Positions 22,242 to 32,675 of a stretch of 64,000 bases of DNA are shown here, piece by piece (position 1 is the stretch's first letter; the number at the start of each line of letters is the position of its first letter). The notes beneath the pieces are model-generated. The model ran no database searches, had not been told where the DNA came from, and saw nothing but the letters and a program-made list of their open reading frames with translations. This DNA is from Prostheceraeus crozeri (Eukaryota; Platyhelminthes; Polycladida; Euryleptidae), in contig CAJQUW010003192.1 of NCBI GenBank assembly GCA_907163375.1, positions 62,001 through 126,000 on the forward strand. The letters run 5' to 3'. The position numbers and the translations under genes are program-made.

Positions 22242-23300
22242 ATGAATATCTTACAAGTTAGTGACACTGCAGATCGTGCCATTCGACGTGAAAGACTTTT
22301 TAAAGACCGCAGAAACCCATTAGAAATGAGCAATCTTCGGATCAAGCAGCTGTTTTGATTTGAAAGACCAAATTTGTGCAAATTGATAGATTCACTTTCT
22401 CCTTTCTTAGAACACCAGTCGCAAAGGAATAAATCGATTCCTTCATCAATACAAGTGTGTATTGGGTTACATTACCTTGAAACAGGTAGTTTCCAATCAA
22501 CCGTCTCCGAGGTAATTGGAGTTAGTTAGGAGTCAGTTTCCCGATGTTACTGGTCTTTCGTGAATGCGGTGATCCAGAAACACGTGGAATGTATTCGCTT
22601 TTCTGATTTATCAGAGATTCAAGCAGAGTTCAACGGAATATCCCAATTGCCTCAGACATGTGGTGCAATTGATTGTACCCACGTGGAGATCAAGTGCCCT
22701 GCTGTTCGTTATCAACCCAATGAATACATAAATAGGAAAGGATGGCATTCCATTAATGTTCAAGCTGTTGCAGACAAGACTGGACGATTTTTGGATATAT
22801 CTTGTGAATGGCCTGGTTCAACACATGACAGTGTTATATTCAAAAATTCGACACTCTTCAATAGATTTGTGGCCAGTGAGTTTGAAGATGCATATTTAAT
22901 TGGCGACAAAGGTTATGGTCTGTTTCCATTTTTGATGACACCGTTTCGAAGTCCAGATAGGATGCCTGAAACACGATTCAATGACGACTTAACACGAGCT
23001 AGAGTCGTTATTGAAATGGCATTTGGACGTCTGAAGAGACGGTTTGCTTGCTTGTATCGAATTCTGCAAGTTCCTCTCCCAAAAGTTCCCCGAATCATTT
23101 TGGCTTCCTGTATTCTTCATAATTTATCTATCTTATTCAATGATCCAGATTTTGAAGAAAGCAACGTCGAATTTACGAATGATGAAGATGTTCATCTAGG
23201 CATACATTTAAGTGAGGGAAACTCAATCGAAAATGACAACAGACTACGTCGGTATGGCTTCCGTAAGCGATTGAGTATCACACGTTTGTTCGAAATTTGA
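22242..23300 (+). pseudogene. HARBI1-like DDE transposase with two premature stops
   Basis: An uninterrupted reading phase of 352 codons from ATG 22242 (MNILQVSDTADRAIRRERLF) to TGA 23300, broken by TGA at 22356-22358 (KQLF*FERPN) and TAG at 22527-22529 (IGVS*ESVSRC). Both look like simple C-to-T changes. The DDE_Tnp_4 nuclease lies in the last two thirds: GAIDCTHVEI (first Asp), DAYLIGDKGYGLFPFLMTP (second Asp), ARVVIEMAFGRLKRRF (Glu). The region before it has the usual Harbinger helix-turn-helix-like layout (LxxLETGSFQSTVSEVIGVS). The length is normal for the family. It cuts and pastes the element together with the Myb-like partner. Confidence 0.9.
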
Positions 23301-23466
23301 CGTACCGGAATGACTGTTGTTGTTTTTGCATATGTAGGCCTAATGTAGGGTATAATATAAACTGCTCTAATGCTGTGTAGTAAAATTCATGTATTCAAAA
23401 CTAGTACATGCAATTACAATATTGTAATTTATCTAATCATATTAATTTTCCCTCAGAGATTTTGAA

Positions 23467-24684
23467 CTATGATAGCGCATTTAAGATTGAAAATTCTGAT
23501 GACACGTCAACAGTAGAAGATGGTGAGTTAATTTTTCTTTTCATAGCAGAAAGAATTTCCATCTTCAGCAAATGTTCTTCCTCATACCATTTGTGCATGT
23601 CATTAAGAAGCCTCATCTTTGCCTCGTGCTCTTCAACAGCAGACGATCTTCTTTCTCCCTTCACGACTGAAAATCAGAGCAAAAGAAAACTGACTGACAA
23701 ATATAAAGAGCAAGAAAACAGAAACAATACAAGAGTGAAGAAAACAAAAAGAGAGAAAGTGGGGTAGGCCTACCAGGGGCGTAGCAGACCCACTTAGATG
23801 AGGTAATCTGAGCCCACTGAATGATCGGAGAAGAGAACATAAATTATTGCTCACTGTTCTTTCCTAGGCGCATTGCTTAACATATTTCTTGACCAATCCG
23901 AAGCGCCCTATTGTTATCTCTACAACTCCCCTAGACGCCGACGTCAGAAATGAATTTGATTCTGTCACAAGATAGAATACTCGAATCCCCACTTATGTCA
24001 ATACGGTTTTGCAAGGTGGAATCGACCCCTATCAAGTTTAACATTATAATATGAATGGCTTGGCCGTAATGGTCTTCTTATTTGTAATTTATGGTGTATT
24101 CTCAGATTATTAGAATACTATTGGTGCTACGCCCCTGGCCTACTGAGATAAGAGAAGGAGAAAGAAGGGGCAAAGACAGGCAGTTCAAACACTTACCTGT
24201 ATCTCGTTTCGTAGTTTTCTGGTCCACAGTGTCGGTGTAGCTCTCTGAAAAACCGTTTTTAATAATTTAATGTGATAAAAATGATATGAAATGTATTTTC
24301 ATAATCACCTTCACTAGATACATCATCAAAGTCGTTTGTATCCAATTTCCCTGTGTCATCAGTCTTCTGATGTGCTTCCACGTAACTTGAACAAGCACCG
24401 GGAATCTTATTCATGATTGGATTCGTCTCACCTATCAATTTGAGGACTGTATTTTCTTGTGTATTCAATTGTGAGCACGGACCTCCACCAGTCGAGTTCT
24501 TCTTTCTTATCTTCTCTGTGGTTCTGCCTTTGATTTTCATCCATCGCTTATATAGCTGTTTTTGTGTCGTTTCAATTCCATTGTCATTATGTTCTTTCAG
24601 TATGTTCTGCCACGCACGCTTTTTAGCAAGTTTAAGGGATGAGCACTACCGAGTTCTCTTCGACCGAAGAATTTCGTCGGTCAT
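23467..24684 (-). pseudogene. Harbinger Myb/SANT-like accessory gene, three exons
   Basis: Exon 1 is 24684-24309, exon 2 24244-24197, exon 3 23666-23467. Donors read gtgatt and gtaag, acceptors end tttcag, and the codon phase carries through both junctions (GAA-G|AG-AGC, ACA-G|TC-GTG), which strongly supports the model. Exon 1 has a trihelix/Myb-like domain: KLAKKRAWQNILKEHNDNG, then TTQKQLYKRWMKIKGRTTEK and a TGGGP turn, the hallmark of these proteins. Exon 3 encodes a coiled-coil tail (EEHEAKMRLLNDMHKWYEEE). One in-frame TAG follows RTR early in exon 1, so this copy is dead. In Harbinger elements this protein binds DNA and imports the transposase into the nucleus. Confidence 0.82.
23774..24137. 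mobile_element. hAT-type MITE nested in the Myb-gene intron
   Basis: 364 bp with ends CAGGGGCGTAGCA and TGCTACGCCCCTG, flanked by a direct GCCTAC on each side (23768-23773 and 24138-24143). CAGGGGCGTAGC termini are typical of hAT elements. hAT targets usually duplicate 8 bp, and only 6 are seen here. It lies wholly inside intron 2 of the Harbinger Myb-like gene, so it inserted after or without harming that gene. No coding capacity. Confidence 0.85.
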
Positions 24685-24910
24685 GATGTAGCAGAAACTA
24701 TCGAACAGAATGACGTCTGGTAGAGTTGATCTGCAAGCGTTGCCTAGATACGTTGAATTAAGGAGGTCAGTTCCGTGTAACAAAGTGAGAAAAGATTAGA
24801 CAAGTCTAATTGAGTCTTTACACGCTTTATAACTGCCATTTCTATGTTGAGACATGACTAGGAAGTATTTTCTCACTTAGTCATGTCTCATTTTATAACT
24901 ACCAGCCCTA

Positions 24911-25381
24911 GATTTAGCCACGATATAACCTTTACGTAAATGTCGATTTATTGCTGCAGACATGATTTCATGCATAATCCCCGACATTCTGCAGGATAGT
25001 GATGCTGAACTGTATCAAATACCATTTGTCTATAATCTGTAAAGCAATCAGTTTGTGATAATGTTTGACATAGCATATCGATGATGTCCCTATTATCTAA
25101 AATGCCTGCAAATTTTGACTCTGGTTTCAGCAGGACATCGAATACGATCTGACTTAGCATAAACTCGCGCAGGTGATGACTATTTTGCGCTTATATACGA
25201 GAAGATATTCATTAGGAAAGGAGCATGGTTGGATAATTCGAATGTGAATTTTTGATTTTTGTGCCATCATTATTGATCATTTAGTTGATAATTAATGGTT
25301 TTCCAAATTCTAAAGAGTATCCCTAACCCTTAGATGCACCTCCCAAAAAGGTCGAAGTCGAGTTATTTTCACATCAACGAT
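24911..25381. other. Spacer, nothing firmly recognised
   Basis: Starts with the mirror of the 23-bp segment at 21204-21226. A 70-codon minus frame (24948-25160) has six cysteines but no recognisable family, and is not called as a gene. Confidence 0.4.
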
Positions 25382-25470
25382 TCAAATAATATCCTCGGGC
25401 CACTTTAAATATGAGAAGCGGTGGCGCGCCACCCAATATGTCCCGGCGGGCCACGTGTTGCCCACCACTG
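25382..25470 (-). mobile_element. Single end of a hAT (Charlie-like) transposon
   Basis: Read on the minus strand from 25470, CAGTGGTGGGCAACACG then TGGCCCGCCGG matches the well-known terminus of a widespread hAT group (CAGTGGTGGGCAAC...GGCCCG). No partner end was seen, so this is a solitary remnant. Confidence 0.6.
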
Positions 25471-27817
25471 CTCTGGCCAGTGGTTCAAGGACAAAATGTG
25501 ATAGAGAAGAAATTAATGCACGTTACGAGTATGTTAAAAGCCATCAAGGCAAGATATTTTCTTGATGAAATCTAATTAAGAATGAGGATATAATTGTATT
25601 CTCTGCAGCTTGTCACTTCTCCTACGGCTATTAGGTTGAAAGCGTTTGAATATTCATTACTGAGACTCTCCTCAGAAGTAAGTTTGAAACTCCTAATGAA
25701 ACGCCTAATAAGCAACAGAGTAAAACCGAGTCTCACCAAAATTGGGCGGACTGATTTAACAAAGGATCAATCAACAAACTTTCCACTTTTCATTTGAAAA
25801 AAGGCATAACAACATGCAAAAAAGAAAGCACATTTGATCAGAGTAGAGGAATGAACAGTCAGTCGACTTTGTTCATTTCAGATATCTCAGATTTTCACAG
25901 TGAGTTTGTAGACGCCATATTTTGATAGGCTAGTCACTCCGCCAATAGAACATCAATACGAGTCACAATAGCGAAAATAATAAAGCGCCGCAATCAAGAT
26001 TTTCAAGGGCAGCATAGTCGTGGCATTTTACAAAAAATTGATATATATTCTAGCTTTTTACATCGCTTCTTTTCATTTGAACGAACTGTTAAATGAATTT
26101 ACAACCTCGAAGCTGTTTTGATATGAATGAATAGCAGATAACATGCCATCCGCAGGTTTATGATGCTCTGAGCTCAACCGTAATCATTCTATTTGCATTT
26201 GCGGGTGCCGGCGACACCTGAATTTCTTGAGAGTGTTCTCAACCTTTGCAACCTCCTCTCTAAGAGGCCATGGATAGACAATGGGATTTAGGAACAGTAG
26301 GCTACTTGTTCGTTTGTCTCAACCCATTGAAGTCTTACTTATCCTTTTTGGAACACTTCGTGCCCAAGCACTTTGCGTCAACGTTGTGAAGCAAAGAACT
26401 GTAAACAATAGAAACGGTGATCAACGCGATTGCGACACTCCCAACCTCAAAATATTCAAGAGCGTGGCTTGAAAATTTCTACTTAAAACAAGCCATGTTG
26501 ATAGCACAAAATAAAGGCATATTTAAAATTGCGATTTGTAGATCTATCTTTGAGAACAATGCAATTTTACTGATAAAAACACCCTCAGTTAGTCGCTTGA
26601 ATAACAGTGGTGGCTACAATAATAAATATAGGGTAATGGTTGTAATTAAAATGAGTTTGCCTCCTCACTATAGCTTGTGACACAAGCCGCCACTGTTCCC
26701 AATAGTAGTGTTGTTCCATTCCGATGGAAAGAAGGTAATATACATGAATAGCATGTTTCATGAAGTATATTTCGTGGGAATTTATTAGACATGAATAGTT
26801 CTGTCGTTTGATATTCTTTAACCTATTAAATGTTCATTATAATCATATATAGGCCTATTAAAAATTTTAGCTACTCTTGATCAAATTAATCTTGATTTAC
26901 CTTTACATTGTTAAATAATTGACATGATATCCATATCCATCGTCGGTCTTTATTGTAAATCTGTTTGACATGGTCACATTTTTGATTTATGATCGGAAAG
27001 AAATCAAAGAGTATTTTTCATTTGATAAAGATGCACGCAGAGCATTATCTCAAAATGTCATATTTTCTTTCATGCAGGATTTGCCACATAGTAAGCAAAT
27101 GGTAGATTGTCGACTGCAACGGACTTAAGACATTGCCTTCAGCTGGACGCTGAACTTCTTAATGCTTGTTTTTCTGAATCAAAATTGTTATGCCTGTTCA
27201 AAATATTTGCGTTTCTCTCAGTTACTAGACAACGAAGGGGGTTTGATTAGTTGAGTCTATCAAGATCCTAGAATTATATGTAAGTAGTCATTGTACATAT
27301 TGTGTTATTTAAAGCAGAAAACGGTGAGTTTTAGGCATATTATGATGTGAAATTAGATGACAAAATGTAGCTGATTTATTTACTTATGAGCATGAAATAA
27401 TGTATATTGTATTTTTTATTGCAGTTTTCACGCTTCATCTAAGAAATAAAAATCTAGAGCATCAGTTGAGGTGTTTTCAACTTAATAGCGCAAATTGGAC
27501 GCATGCGTCACAGTGAAAACGTACCTACCAGTGGAGCGTATCGGTGAAAACACTTAGGCTAGGCCTATTTCAGTAGATCAAAGGCGTTCGACAACCCTGT
27601 GTAAAAAAATGCATCGGTCCATTAATGGCCGATTGCCGTCGCATTGGGTGAGTGTTGATGGTGGACGTCACTGCCGGCTGACAGATGGCAACGTGATGGT
27701 AAAATTTTCTCTCTTTCTCCCTCTCCTAATTGAAAGACTAAGGTCTGTACATCAGTCACAATTACGTAAGAATCCTCTTCACATCTGTGTTCACACCTCT
27801 CTCCACTAGAGTAAATA
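25471..27817. other. Spacer, nothing recognised
   Basis: About 2.3 kb with only short frames, for example + 26281-26472 and 26417-26680, lacking motifs or splice context. Confidence 0.45.
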
Positions 27818-28555
27818 CCCGAGTGACTCTTTTCTATGGTTTTTAAGGGAATATATGGGATTGTAATGGATCCCATATGATCCCATTCACGATGCAAATA
27901 GGATCATATGGGTTTCTTGGGGATTATATGGAATCCCTTACAATCCCATACAACTGAATCCCCTAGAATCCACGATTCTCATCAAAGGATTCCTTATGTA
28001 GAATATGAAAGGGATTAATCAAAATTAATGCTAATCAATCAAAATCAAACCGGTCTCACAGATCTTTATGGATGACTTGCAAGGTTTTGATTACATACAT
28101 CGATTTCGATCATTAACAGTGTGGGCCAATCGCTCACATATACAGTGTATTATCGACTACACTGTGAAAATGGACACGATGGACTCTAGACCTACACGTA
28201 GAAAAAGATTCAATGATGGCATACAGACTTTATCCTGTGGGACCAGAAAACTTCTGACAATTATCTATGGGCCTGCTGTTTTAGGACCTTCACATAGGCC
28301 ATTATCATTCCTACTGTAAAAATTTTGGTTTTTCACTGGTTGTCTGGAAAACCAAATGATTTGTTTTGGTTTCCTAGAAAACTAATCCCGCAATGATTTG
28401 CTGGAATAACTTTAAAATGTAATTATGTAATTTACTATCCTTTGGTACATGTATTGATTCGAATCCTGCTTATCTGGCAAGAATCCTATATGTTTCCTAC
28501 CATAACCTGTGAAACCCACCGTTTCCTATAGTAAAATCCCGGCAGGTAGGGACAT
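27818..28555. repeat. MITE-like repeat rich in ATATGGGATTCC
   Basis: Begins CCCGAGTGACTCT, the same word that ends the repeat at 56311-56651 on the opposite strand. The first 150 bp are a run of near-palindromic words (ATGGGATTGTAATGGATCC, CATATGATCCCATT, GGGGATTATATGGAATCCC). The far end near 28555 (TTTCCTATAGTAAAATCCC) is similar in style but not a clean inverted copy. Probably a non-autonomous DNA element, possibly with other sequence inserted. The + frames here are not called as genes. Confidence 0.5.
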
Positions 28556-28879
28556 CAGTAATAGCTCTATTCTTGATAGGATCTCAATAGGACACACCAG
28601 AGAAATATAATTGACCAGAACAGGATCCTAATAGCAAACTTCAGAGAAGTAATTTCTCACGTTTTAATATATCGTCAGTGATGCCGTGATGATTCATTCA
28701 CAAGGCTTCAACCGACCTCGATTTCGCCAGACGATGGATATCTATGACGTTATTATTTAAGAACGTCGATATCGAAAAACGTTAGTATTTTGAATACAAT
28801 CAATCGACATCATCATTCATTTGTTGGTGAACTTCGAAGACGGTGAGTTAGTGTGCAGTGAAAGAGTGAATGATGTAGA

Positions 28880-29360
28880 AAAATTGTATTTCAAGTTTGT
28901 TTATAGGACCAAAATGTCTGTTGTCCTTATCTTTTCATTGTAATTTCTTGAACCGGTTCTTGGGGGTAGCACGAAACAGCTATCTGTTGTCATTAACAAG
29001 GGACTGGCGATTATCCGTCAGCATTTTAAGAATTATTGTGACTCGATCCGCAATAATAGCGGAATTAATTGCTTTTGGAGTGTCTGTTCAAGCATCGAAT
29101 TCCTCAAAAAGATTTTTTCAGTAAGAAATTTATGTGCATTGGTTACGACAAAAAGTTTTCTTTCAAACATTAAATATAGTGGTTATTACTTTCACGAAAG
29201 ATTCGTTCAAAGCTGCTATTAAGTGTATTACATAAGAGGCGTATATCACTTTTGGAGGATTTGTCTTCAGACAGTATAAGGGAATCCCTATGGGTGGCAA
29301 TTGACATGGCCCTCTTCTTTTTTCACTGCGAGTACAAATTTATGACTAATTTAATTCGCG
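28880..29360 (+). mobile_element. Old Naiad-type PLE fragment, reverse transcriptase
   Basis: On +, decayed frames align in order with the protein of the tandem array: STKQLSVVINKGLAIIRQHF, then KNYCDSIRNNSGINCFWSV, then SSIEFLKKIF, then ITFGGFVFRQYKGIPMGGN and FFHCEYKFMTNLI. The array protein has NSGFDCFWSIKS, VTFGNLVFRQIKGIPMGGN and LLHCEYVFMQNLI. Spacing is shortened and several stops and frame changes are present. This is a clearly older and diverged relative on the opposite strand, about 2 kb from the array. Confidence 0.8.
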
Positions 29361-31320
29361 GTGATTTGTTGATTTGGCTCTGATTTGTTGAGTCAGATTC
29401 ACCCATCATTGTAGCGTTTACGTAACTTTCTTCGTCTGTAGGTTATTGCCAATGTCATTCAGAGGTCAATGATAGGGATAACTTTGCATTTTGGATTTGT
29501 GACATGTTTTCGTCCGACTGCACACTTCCGGTTCCAAGCACTATCCAGGTAATTTTGGCCGTAACATTTAATAGATTCTCGCTTGATTTTCAGTCATAGG
29601 ACTTCAAGTGAATTTGCAGGTCAGTTGCCTTCGTGTAGCAATACTATTTCTTTAACTGTAATTTAAACAATTTTACATCGAGTGTTGATATTCAACGATT
29701 GACGATTGAATCTTAGATAATCCCTGTCTAAGATTAATAAAAACGTTTCAGTAAAATTTCAATAATTGGATGTTCGAGATTGCTTTGTAATCATCGTTAT
29801 GACAAATTTGGCTAACCGCACCGTGTACTTATCAAATGAATTTTTCGGATAATCAATAATCAGGCTTAGATTTGTTCTCTATTCCTATCAATGAAACGCA
29901 TTCGTACAAAGAGTCCCTTAAAAACATTATTTCTACCGACTCATCACAGTAACGCGCTTTGTATGTTTAGCGTATAAATGAAAATGCTATTCCGCGCAGA
30001 CGATTTGCCCATAGGCCCAAGGAGAAAACAATCTAGGATCTTGTAGGCCTACTTTGATTTTGAATAATTTTGGAAGGTTAAATATCAGCCTCATCAGCAG
30101 TTTAGCACTTGCTACTGGTGAGAAACTGGTCTGATTTATCTGTTTCTCCGCATCCTTTATATCGTCGTTAAATACCGTCGACCCTCCGCATCTTTGATCT
30201 CAGTAATTTCTTGCATTCGACTAATGGACTATTATCGTAAATATCATATTAAAATTTCTACATACATGTACATCGCAAACCGACCGTATAGAAATAATTA
30301 GGAACGTTTGGCCCCATAGAAACCCTCAAACATTCTCTTAAAACTCAAATTGATTTGATCATGTTATAAATAGATTGCCAATAATGTGTAATCATGATAT
30401 CTTCACTACGGGCAATGTATTCATTTTCAAATATCAAGGTTTGCTGATATGTGAGATATCTCGGTTGAACTAGAATAACAGCTTTTGGCACATAGAAAAG
30501 GCTCCAGTCAAAGAGTTACATTCTCCATGGACGCCTAGATATTTGCATAATATCTATATGCATAAATATCTAGGCGTCTATGCATTCTCCTATGTCTATG
30601 ACTTAAATTTGAATCTTGTAAGATGTCTGACAAATCACATCAAATTGTCTCTAAAATTGACACTTTTCTTGCAATATGGAAGCTTAGAAGAAGTGAAGGA
30701 AGTATTTAGGGTAAGACATTATTCAGAGTAGCATAATAATAAGTATTCAATTCTACAAATAAGCAAAGTAGGAAATTTTGCATTGGCTTTTAGAATTTTG
30801 GTGTACGAATTTTTATCGGTATAATCAAATACTTGTTTGAATTGGTAATAGTATACAATAAACTGCAAAGGTTTTCACCAATTAAAGTTACTATCAATGC
30901 TGACTCACACCGACCTATACTGTACTGGGTCTATATAAATCAAGACATATCACATTAATAGATAGATAATTTCCAGGCTTGCAAGATTCATGTTGTAATT
31001 TCAAAATACATCACGATTACAGCCTATTCAATCATGAATAATCATTCTTGTTTCAAAAAAAAATTACATGCTATTGGATTTCAGCGACAGTAAAGTATTT
31101 CGACAGAATTTCGTTGTAAAAGATGGTTAATCTCCTTTGGTATGCTGTTTCTGAGTTTTGATTTCCCTCTAGTCCAGTAACCGTTCTAAATCGATGTGAT
31201 TACCTGCTATCAATTATGCGTGACTCACGCATATGTCATTTTCAAATCAGGCAATCAGCATATTTCAGAAAGTCAGAATTTTAGTTGTTATGCTCAATGA
31301 AAAATATTCTATGGGAAAGA
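29361..31320. other. Spacer left of the Naiad array
   Basis: No genes recognised. It contains a near-perfect hairpin at 30530-30578 and otherwise AT-rich unique-looking sequence up to the left border of the array. Confidence 0.45.
30530..30578. repeat. Short hairpin
   Basis: GACGCCTAGATATTTGCATA is followed after 7 bases by its near-exact reverse complement TATGCATAAATATCTAGGCG TC-type arm. Each arm is about 20-22 bp. It may be a minimal palindrome-type MITE or a chance remnant. Confidence 0.7.
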
Positions 31321-32675
31321 TTCTCATACGATGATGAAAGTCATCCCAGTAGCCATTTATAATAGAATATAATGCTTACTAATTTAAATTATTAGTTAAA
31401 GTAGTCCTAAGGAGGACTGATGGCGTTCTCCAATCCGCAAGTGTACAAAGGCAATGCTACTGTAACCATTGGATTAATCAGTTCTTAAAAGAACTCAATG
31501 TAGCTTTCTCGTGGCAACGAATTAAAATTGATCAGCTTTGGCCCAATATCTGGTAAAAATGGAAATCTTAAGACTTGTAATACTACTCATTCTTGCTGTT
31601 GATATACTAATACCATAGATTCCAAACACTGCCGTATACACGTTCAAAACAGACTTCTAATATACTGTACCGACTACAGATGCTGATAGTGGAAATAGAA
31701 TAAGACAATGGTCACCATAGGTTAAGGAAATTAAAAAATGGATATTATAAAACAACAGGAAACCGATGAATAAAAATTGGAAAAGTGGAGGTAAAATATG
31801 GAAATACAACGATGCTACTACACTGATTACAAGTGAACTATATCTGACACTACACAAAGTGGATAAGTGGAAAGTGGATAATGGAGGTAAACAATAGAAT
31901 TACAATGACACTCTACTACACCGAAAGCAATGAAACTATACACACTATACCTAAGACTACACATGGAAAATACTATTTCTTCACTTGAATTTGTTATCGC
32001 CAGTTTCTTCATCCGTCTATAGTACTTCATGTAATTCCACATTTCTTCATTTGAATTACAATACATCGACCACTACTTCAGTTACCGATTAAGGGATATA
32101 AAACATAATACTGCAGTCCGTCAGTCATCAGCAGGTACTCGTCTAGTTGTGTTTCGACCCCTAACCTGAACACTCAAACCCAGACGAGCGGGGTCCCACA
32201 CATAGTGGCTGACAAAATACTGAATAGGTAATGATATGTCTTGAAAGATATGTCACAAAGATAAATCAGATATCATTCAATTGTTGCGTTTCCCATATGT
32301 AAACAGATCCTGTCATTAAATTCATCACATCAATAAATACAGTATGCTTTTTGCGATCCTCACATGTAAACAAATCCTGTACATCAATCTTTGCCTTTTC
32401 GATTCCCACAAGTAAACAGATCCTGTTCATCCTCGAATCCCATAAAGATGTAATCGCTGTGTGATAAATATGTAATCCGCCTTTACACAAACTTCGCCTC
32501 ATACATCAAGACTTAACAATGGGAGCTCTCTCATCTCCCGTAAGACACGCTAAGCGCTCTGTATTCACTCTTCACTGCCCACCCCCATATGATGGCTACA
32601 AGTCATTGTTAGTCGTTTATTCACCTATGCAGCAAGGCATTAAGGAAAATGTGAGTCGTTTGTTGGTCGCGTGCC
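31321..32675 (-). repeat. Unit 1, 3' non-coding region of the Naiad element
   Basis: This part recurs in every unit (35672-37028, 40023-41378, 44375-45729). It contains three copies of an AGGATYTGTTTACNTGTG-type word on the minus strand (about 32285-32435), a ~100-bp imperfect tandem duplication starting TGGAGGTAAA (about 31785-31970), and a possible pseudoknot at 32125-32200. Three short minus frames here (66, 79 and 78 codons) are conserved only because the units are near-identical copies, so there is no evidence they are genes. Confidence 0.8.

Larger units (their letters stand above)
22008..24910 (+). mobile_element. PIF/Harbinger DNA transposon, two-gene, decayed
   Basis: The ends are TAGGGCCGGTAGTTGTAAA on the left and the reverse complement of TAGGGCTGGTAGTTATAAA on the right. 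Subterminal sequence on both sides is rich in GACATGACT / AGTCATGTC and TTAGACAAG words, probably transposase binding sites. It encodes a HARBI1-like transposase on + (22242-23300) and a Myb/SANT-like protein on - (24684-23467, three exons), the standard Harbinger pair. Only TA is shared at the two outer borders, so a full 3-bp target duplication is not visible. Both genes carry premature stops, so it is an inactive copy. Confidence 0.9.

Noticed and set aside
23408-23767. 119-codon + frame with a Lys/Arg-rich tail
   Set aside because: It overlaps exon 3 of the Harbinger Myb-like gene on the other strand and is its antisense shadow.
24948-25160. Cys-containing 70-codon minus frame as a small gene
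   Set aside because: No signal peptide, no regular cysteine pattern, and no splice or repeat context.
32101-32210. A standard hammerhead ribozyme in the Naiad terminal region
   Set aside because: CTGATGA and GTCGAAAC are both present, but in swapped order. Neither a type I, II nor III layout gives a stem II next to both core boxes or a proper stem I, so only the weaker pseudoknot observation is kept.
31657-32502. Three short minus-strand frames (66, 79 and 78 codons) repeated in all four array units
   Set aside because: Their conservation is explained by the near-identity of the units. They lie in the 3' non-coding region, show no motif, and one is built from simple internal repeats.
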